From the NCBI RefSeq assembly GCF_000197735.1, contig NC_014550.1, forward strand, positions 3,720,001 through 3,784,000: a stretch of DNA of 64,000 nt, in the 5' to 3' direction. Positions 60,104 through 64,000 of this stretch are shown here, piece after piece. The notes below the pieces were generated by a model. The model was given only the letters and a program-made list of their open reading frames with translations. It was not told the DNA's origin and did not search any database. How positions within the stretch are numbered: position 1 is the stretch's first letter; every line of letters starts with the position of its first letter. The position numbers and the translations under genes were made by a program. Origin of the DNA: Glutamicibacter arilaitensis Re117 (GTDB lineage: Bacteria > Actinomycetota > Actinomycetes > Actinomycetales > Micrococcaceae).

Positions 60104-61638
60104 CGGGTGCTTTCCTTCTCGATGGTCATGAGTTCCATGAGGCGTTCCTGGGTGGCTTCACTGCTTGGTAGCTGGCCGGTCATCCGGCCGTAGGCCAGGG
60201 TGTAGATGCGATCGCAAATACCCAGCAGTTCGGGTAGTTCTGAGGAGATCACCAGGACCGCTTTGCCGGCCGCGGCCAGCTCATTGATGATGGTGTAGAT
60301 TTCGTATTTGGCGCCGACGTCGATGCCGCGGGTGGGCTCGTCGAGGATCAGCAGCTCCGGAGCGGTGTGCAGCCATTTGCCCAGCACGACCTTCTGCTGG
60401 TTGCCGCCCGAGAGGTTTCCGACCTTCGCCATCACATTCGGGGTCTTGATGCGCATGGACTTGCGGTAGTGCTCGGCAATCTGGATTTCCTTGTTGCCGT
60501 CCACGAAGCCCTTGGAGGAGATCTTGTCCAGGCCGGCCGCCGTGGTGTTCACGCGGATGTCCTCGATCAGATTCAGGCCGAACTTCTTGCGGTCCTCGGA
60601 GACGTAGGCGATGCCGGCGGCAATGGCCTTGCCCACCGTGGAGGTATCCACTGGCTTGCCGTCCATCTTGACGGTGCCGGTGATATTCCGGCCGTAGCTG
60701 TGCCCGAACACGCTCATCGCCAGTTCGGTGCGTCCAGCGCCCATCAACCCTGCGATGCCAACGATTTCGCCTGCACGGACGGTGAGGCTGGCGTTGTCCA
60801 CCACGGTGCGCTCTTGCTGCACCGGGTGCTGGACCGACCAGTTTTCGACCTCGAAGACCACGTCGCCGATATCCGGTTCGCGTGCCGGGTAGCGGGCGGA
60901 GAGTTCGCGGCCCACCATGCCGCGGATGATGCGGTTCTGGTTGGAGGCCGGATCCGCCATGTCCAGGGCTTCGATGGACTGGCCATCGCGGATGATCGTG
61001 GTGGTGTTGGCGATATCTTCGATTTCGCCGAGCTTGTGCGAAATGATGATCGAGGTGATGCCCTGTTCGCGCAGTTCGCGCAGCAGGTTCAGCAGGTGCT
61101 CGGAGTCATCATCGTTCAGCGCCGCGGTTGGCTCGTCAAGGATCAGCAGCTTCACGTTCTTGCTCAGTGCCTTGGCGATTTCCACCAGCTGCTGCTTGCC
61201 CACGCCCAGCTGTCCTACCGGGGTGATCGGCAGTTCGTCAAGGCCCACGCGGGCCAGCAGCTGCGCGGCACGGTGGTTGGTGCTGTTCCAATCAATGAAG
61301 CCGCCGCGTGCGGTTTCATTGCCAAGGAAAATGTTCTCGGCCACCGACAGGTAGGGCACCAAGGCCAGTTCCTGGTGGATGATCACGATGCCTTGGGCTT
61401 CGGAATCCTTGATGCTCGAGGCCTTGAGTTCTTCGCCCTCGAAAATGATCTTGCCCTCGTAGCTGCCGTGCGGGTAGACCCCGGAGAGCACCTTCATGAG
61501 GGTGGATTTGCCGGCGCCGTTTTCGCCGCAGATCGCGTGGATTTCGCCCTGTCGGACCGAAAGGCTGACGCCGTCCAGCGCCTTGACCCCGGGGAAAGTC
61601 TTGGTGATGTCCTGCATGTGCAGGATCGTGGTGTCCAT
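60100..61638 (-). CDS. mmsA: Multiple-monosaccharide ABC transporter ATPase (tandem NBDs)
   Basis: 512 residues with two ATPase domains. NBD1 has [31 protein letters not shown] and [15 protein letters not shown]2 has [16 protein letters not shown] and [15 protein letters not shown] with [12 protein letters not shown]. This is the GguA/XylG layout for pentose and hexose importers. Confidence 0.9.
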   Translation of the reverse strand: MDTTILHMQDITKTFPGVKALDGVSLSVRQGEIHAICGENGAGKSTLMKVLSGVYPHGSYEGKIIFEGEELKASSIKDSEAQGIVIIHQELALVPYLSVAENIFLGNETARGGFIDWNSTNHRAAQLLARVGLDELPITPVGQLGVGKQQLVEIAKALSKNVKLLILDEPTAALNDDDSEHLLNLLRELREQGITSIIISHKLGEIEDIANTTTIIRDGQSIEALDMADPASNQNRIIRGMVGRELSARYPAREPDIGDVVFEVENWSVQHPVQQERTVVDNASLTVRAGEIVGIAGLMGAGRTELAMSVFGHSYGRNITGTVKMDGKPVDTSTVGKAIAAGIAYVSEDRKKFGLNLIEDIRVNTTAAGLDKISSKGFVDGNKEIQIAEHYRKSMRIKTPNVMAKVGNLSGGNQQKVVLGKWLHTAPELLILDEPTRGIDVGAKYEIYTIINELAAAGKAVLVISSELPELLGICDRIYTLAYGRMTGQLPSSEATQERLMELMTIEKESTR

Positions 61639-61673
61639 AGTGCAGACGTCCTTGGTGTTTGCTTGAGCTGGGC

Positions 61674-61715
61674 ATCAAGCCGGCGGGAGCGAAAGTGCGC
61701 CCCCGCCGACTTGAT
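61674..61715 (-). terminator. Intercistronic hairpin between mmsE and mmsA
   Basis: ATCAAGCCGGCGGG (61674-61687) and CCCGCCGACTTGAT (61702-61715) pair at 13 of 14 positions. Lying between the binding-protein stop (61727) and the ATPase start (61638), it could attenuate transcription or protect the upstream mRNA, keeping the binding protein in excess. Confidence 0.65.
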
Positions 61716-61726
61716 AGCGGCCTGGA

Positions 61727-62896
61727 CTACTTGGTCTGGCCGGCCTTGACTTCCTCGGCGGTGTAGTAGCCGGAGTCCACCAGCAGCGAGGTGATGTTGT
61801 CCTTGACTATGATGTCCGAGTCCAGCAGGTAGGAAGGAACAACCTTCTTGCCGTTGTCGTAGGTCTCGGTGTCGTTGGCTTCCGGCTCGCCGCCGCCGGC
61901 GTAGGCCTTCACGGCCTCTACTGCCTGGGTGGCCAGCTTGCGGGTGTCCTTGAAGATGGTTGCGTACTGCACGCCATCGTCGATCAGCTTCACCGAAGCG
62001 ATTTCTGCGTCCTGGCCGGAGATGATCGGCAGGCCATCTTCGATGGACTTGCCGTAGCCGGCGTTGGACAGTGCGGTGATGATGCCGCGCGAGATGCCGT
62101 CGAATGGCGAGAGGATGCCGTCGATCTGGGTCTTGCCGCCCTTGTAGTGGGCGGTGATCAGGTCTTCCATGCGCGACTGGGCTTCTTCCTGGCTCCAGCG
62201 CAGGGTGGCTGCCTGCTCGATCTTGGTCTGGCCGGACTTGACCGTCAGGGTGCCGTCGTCCAGGAATGGCTTCAGGGTATCCATGGCGCCCTTCCAGAAG
62301 AAGTGCGCGTTGTTGTCGTCGATCGAACCGGCGAACAGCTCGATGTTGAACTTGCCCTTCTTGTCGGTGCGCTTGCCCTCTTCGTCAGCCAGGCCCATGC
62401 CGGTCAGCAGCGAGGTAGCCTGCTGCACGCCGACGTTGTAGTTGTCGAACGTGACATAGAAGTCGACGTTCTCGGTGCCGTTGATCAAGCGGTCGTAGGA
62501 GATGATGGGGATGCCCTGGTCCGCTGCGGCCTGCAGCTGGGTGGACAGTGCGGTGCCATCGATGGAGGCGACTACCAGGATGTCATCACCCTTGGTAATC
62601 ATCTGGTCGATCTGCTGCTGCTGGGTTGGGATGTCGTCATTGGCGAACTGCAGGTCGACTTCGAAGCCAGCTTCTTCCAGCTGGGACTTGACGGCTTCAC
62701 CGTCAGCGATCCAACGCTCCGAAGTTTCGGTTGGCATAGCCACACCGACCTGGATGTCCTCTGGGGCAGTCGACTCTTCGCCGCCAGCACCTGCTCCACC
62801 GCCGGCGCCACCGCCACTGCAAGCCGCCAATGCGCCAACCAGCGCCAGTGATCCTACCGTTGCCGCAGCTTTGCGGGTCCAGTTATTCCATGCCAT
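61727..62896 (-). CDS. mmsE: Multiple-monosaccharide binding lipoprotein (ChvE/MmsE type)
   Basis: 389 residues. Signal peptide TVGSLALVGALAAC with lipobox LAAC, then a Gly/Ala/Glu linker. The mature protein is a type 1 periplasmic-binding fold (VGVAMPTETSERWIADGEAVK, ASIDGTALSTQLQAAADQGIPIISYDRLI), matching ChvE. Galactose, arabinose and xylose are typical ligands; araA next door favours L-arabinose. A LacI-type palindrome lies 54 bases upstream. Confidence 0.88.
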   Translation of the reverse strand: MAWNNWTRKAAATVGSLALVGALAACSGGGAGGGAGAGGEESTAPEDIQVGVAMPTETSERWIADGEAVKSQLEEAGFEVDLQFANDDIPTQQQQIDQMITKGDDILVVASIDGTALSTQLQAAADQGIPIISYDRLINGTENVDFYVTFDNYNVGVQQATSLLTGMGLADEEGKRTDKKGKFNIELFAGSIDDNNAHFFWKGAMDTLKPFLDDGTLTVKSGQTKIEQAATLRWSQEEAQSRMEDLITAHYKGGKTQIDGILSPFDGISRGIITALSNAGYGKSIEDGLPIISGQDAEIASVKLIDDGVQYATIFKDTRKLATQAVEAVKAYAGGGEPEANDTETYDNGKKVVPSYLLDSDIIVKDNITSLLVDSGYYTAEEVKAGQTK

Positions 62897-62949
62897 CTTT
62901 TCCTCCTTGAAAGGTTGCCATATCTGATAATGAGACTGAGCTCACATCA

Positions 62950-62963
62950 TGTTAGCGCTAACA
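62950..62963. promoter_or_regulatory. LacI-type operator TGTTAGCGCTAACA
   Basis: Perfect 14-bp palindrome with the central CG typical of LacI/GalR-family sites, 54 bases upstream of the mmsE start. It probably controls mmsE-mmsA-mmsB; the regulator is not in the window. Confidence 0.75.
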
Positions 62964-63014
62964 CAGCGATTTGAGCCACCCCAAATGTAAATAAATTAAG
63001 ATTCCTTACTCATT

Positions 63015-63048
63015 GGTTATGCACGCGCATTGCAGCACGTGCATAACC
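63015..63048 (-). terminator. Hairpin downstream of araA
   Basis: GGTTATGCACG (63015-63025) pairs perfectly with CGTGCATAACC (63038-63048) across 12 bases, 23 bases after the araA stop. Without a clear U-tract it may be a weak terminator. Confidence 0.6.
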
Positions 63049-63071
63049 ATGGGAAAGGGCCTTGTGAGCTG

Positions 63072-64000
63072 TTAGAAACCCTGAGCCAAGCGATAGTAGC
63101 TCTGGTTCACGCGAATCTGCTGCGCGAAGTTCCGGCGGGTGGTTTCCTCATCGATGACCAGCAGCTCGGTGCCCGCGATTTCAGCGAACACCTCGAATGC
63201 CTCCAGCCCTGCGGCGGTGGACATCACGGTGTGGTGCGCGCCGCCGGCGGCCAGCCAGGACTCGGACGAAGTGTTGAAGTCCGGACGCGGGCTCCACACG
63301 GCACGGGCTACCGGAAGGTTGGGAAGGTCTGCCGGCGGGGTGACCACGTCGACGACATTTGCGGTCAAGCGGAAACGCTCGCGCATATCGGCCATGGAGA
63401 CCACGACCGCACCTTCGGTGGCGTCGGCATTGAAGACCATGCGTACTGGATCCTCGCGGCCTCCAATACCCAGCGGGTGGATTTCCACGCGCGGCTTGGA
63501 GGTGGTTAGCGACGGGCAGATCTCCAGCATGTGGGCGCCGAGAATCAGTTCCTTGCCCGGGGTCAGATCGTAGGTGTAATCCTCCATCAGCGAGGCGCCG
63601 CCGGGCAGGCCTTCGCCCATGACCTTGGCCGCACGCACCAGCACCGCGGTCTTCCAGTCACCCTCGGCACCGAAGCCGTAGCCCTTGCCCATCAGGCGCT
63701 GCACGGCCAGGCCTGGCAGCTGCTTCAACCCGCCCAGATCTTCGAAGTTGGTGGTGAAGGCCTTGGCGTGCGCTGCGCCAAGGAAGGTCTCCAAAGCGAT
63801 TTCCTGGCGCGCTACGTAGCGCAACGACTCATGGCGGGCACCGGAAGCGCGCAGTTCTTCGACAACGTCGTATTCACGCTCGTATTCGGCGACCAGTGCG
63901 TCGACCTCGGTTTCGGACACGGCTTCTACGGCTTCGACCAGGTCGTTGACCGCCCAGGTGTTCACCGAAACGCCGAAGCGGATTTCGGCTTCGGTCTTAT
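63072..64000 (-). CDS. araA: L-arabinose isomerase, C-terminal part (runs off the right edge)
   Basis: Converts L-arabinose to L-ribulose. The frame stays open to the edge, giving about the last 309 of some 500 residues. All four metal or catalytic residues are visible by motif: [29 protein letters not shown] and AGGAHHTVM. It lies on the same strand as mmsE, upstream of it, with a hairpin between. Confidence 0.93.
   Translation of the reverse strand, partial: KTEAEIRFGVSVNTWAVNDLVEAVEAVSETEVDALVAEYEREYDVVEELRASGARHESLRYVARQEIALETFLGAAHAKAFTTNFEDLGGLKQLPGLAVQRLMGKGYGFGAEGDWKTAVLVRAAKVMGEGLPGGASLMEDYTYDLTPGKELILGAHMLEICPSLTTSKPRVEIHPLGIGGREDPVRMVFNADATEGAVVVSMADMRERFRLTANVVDVVTPPADLPNLPVARAVWSPRPDFNTSSESWLAAGGAHHTVMSTAAGLEAFEVFAEIAGTELLVIDEETTRRNFAQQIRVNQSYYRLAQGF

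Overview
The window is G+C-rich chromosomal DNA of a Gram-positive actinobacterium, most likely a member of the Micrococcaceae (Arthrobacter or Glutamicibacter type). The assignment rests on GTG/TTG starts, TAGGNT-type -10 boxes, a mycothiol-dependent-enzyme family protein, DUF6986 and pRiA4b-ORF-3-like proteins, and sugar ABC operons without their own ATPase. It is inferred from gene content, not from rRNA.

0-10.4 kb, ordinary chromosome: etfB-etfA followed 5 nt later by a b-type cytochrome membrane protein with a long repeat-rich N-terminus; a methyltransferase; a 50-residue acidic protein facing a pRiA4b ORF-3-like protein across a 23-bp hairpin; a DinB/maleylpyruvate-isomerase-fold protein; a CobW GTPase; and a small membrane protein.

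10.4-33.4 kb, a defence island. Left to right it holds a broken copy of the 3' end of allE, an IS110-family element, a second, more decayed allE copy split by a complete ISL3-family element with 8-bp target duplications, then hsdR, a Fic protein, and hsdM-hsdS-mrr (three genes with 4-nt overlaps). After these come a second copy of the acidic-protein/pRiA4b cassette, in which the small gene has a stop at codon 3, and a complete Wadjet locus (jetABCD) whose jetC carries a frameshift. The island ends in gene-poor DNA with two near-identical palindromes, next to the intact allE.

33.4-39.6 kb, glyoxylate/allantoin carbon flow: malic enzyme, malate synthase A, a DUF6986 CitE-like protein and allE form a probable operon divergent from an IclR-family regulator, with a candidate operator between them. 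Ureidoglycine processing, glyoxylate to malate, and malate to pyruvate fit into one route.

39.6-46.4 kb: ABC exporter, TetR regulator divergent from an aldo/keto reductase, nitrilase-family amidohydrolase, a frameshifted alpha/beta hydrolase, and a Gfo/Idh/MocA oxidoreductase.

46.4-64 kb, galactoside and pentose use: a deoR-galT-galK-galE operon with 4-nt overlaps at every junction and a tandem decamer operator array; a TetR regulator divergent from a sugar ABC importer (binding protein plus two permeases, no ATPase) ending in a GH2 beta-galactosidase; galM; an mmsE/mmsA/mmsB-type monosaccharide importer under a perfect LacI-type palindrome; and the 3' part of araA at the right edge. Together these import and hydrolyse beta-galactosides, feed galactose through the Leloir pathway, and take up and isomerise L-arabinose.
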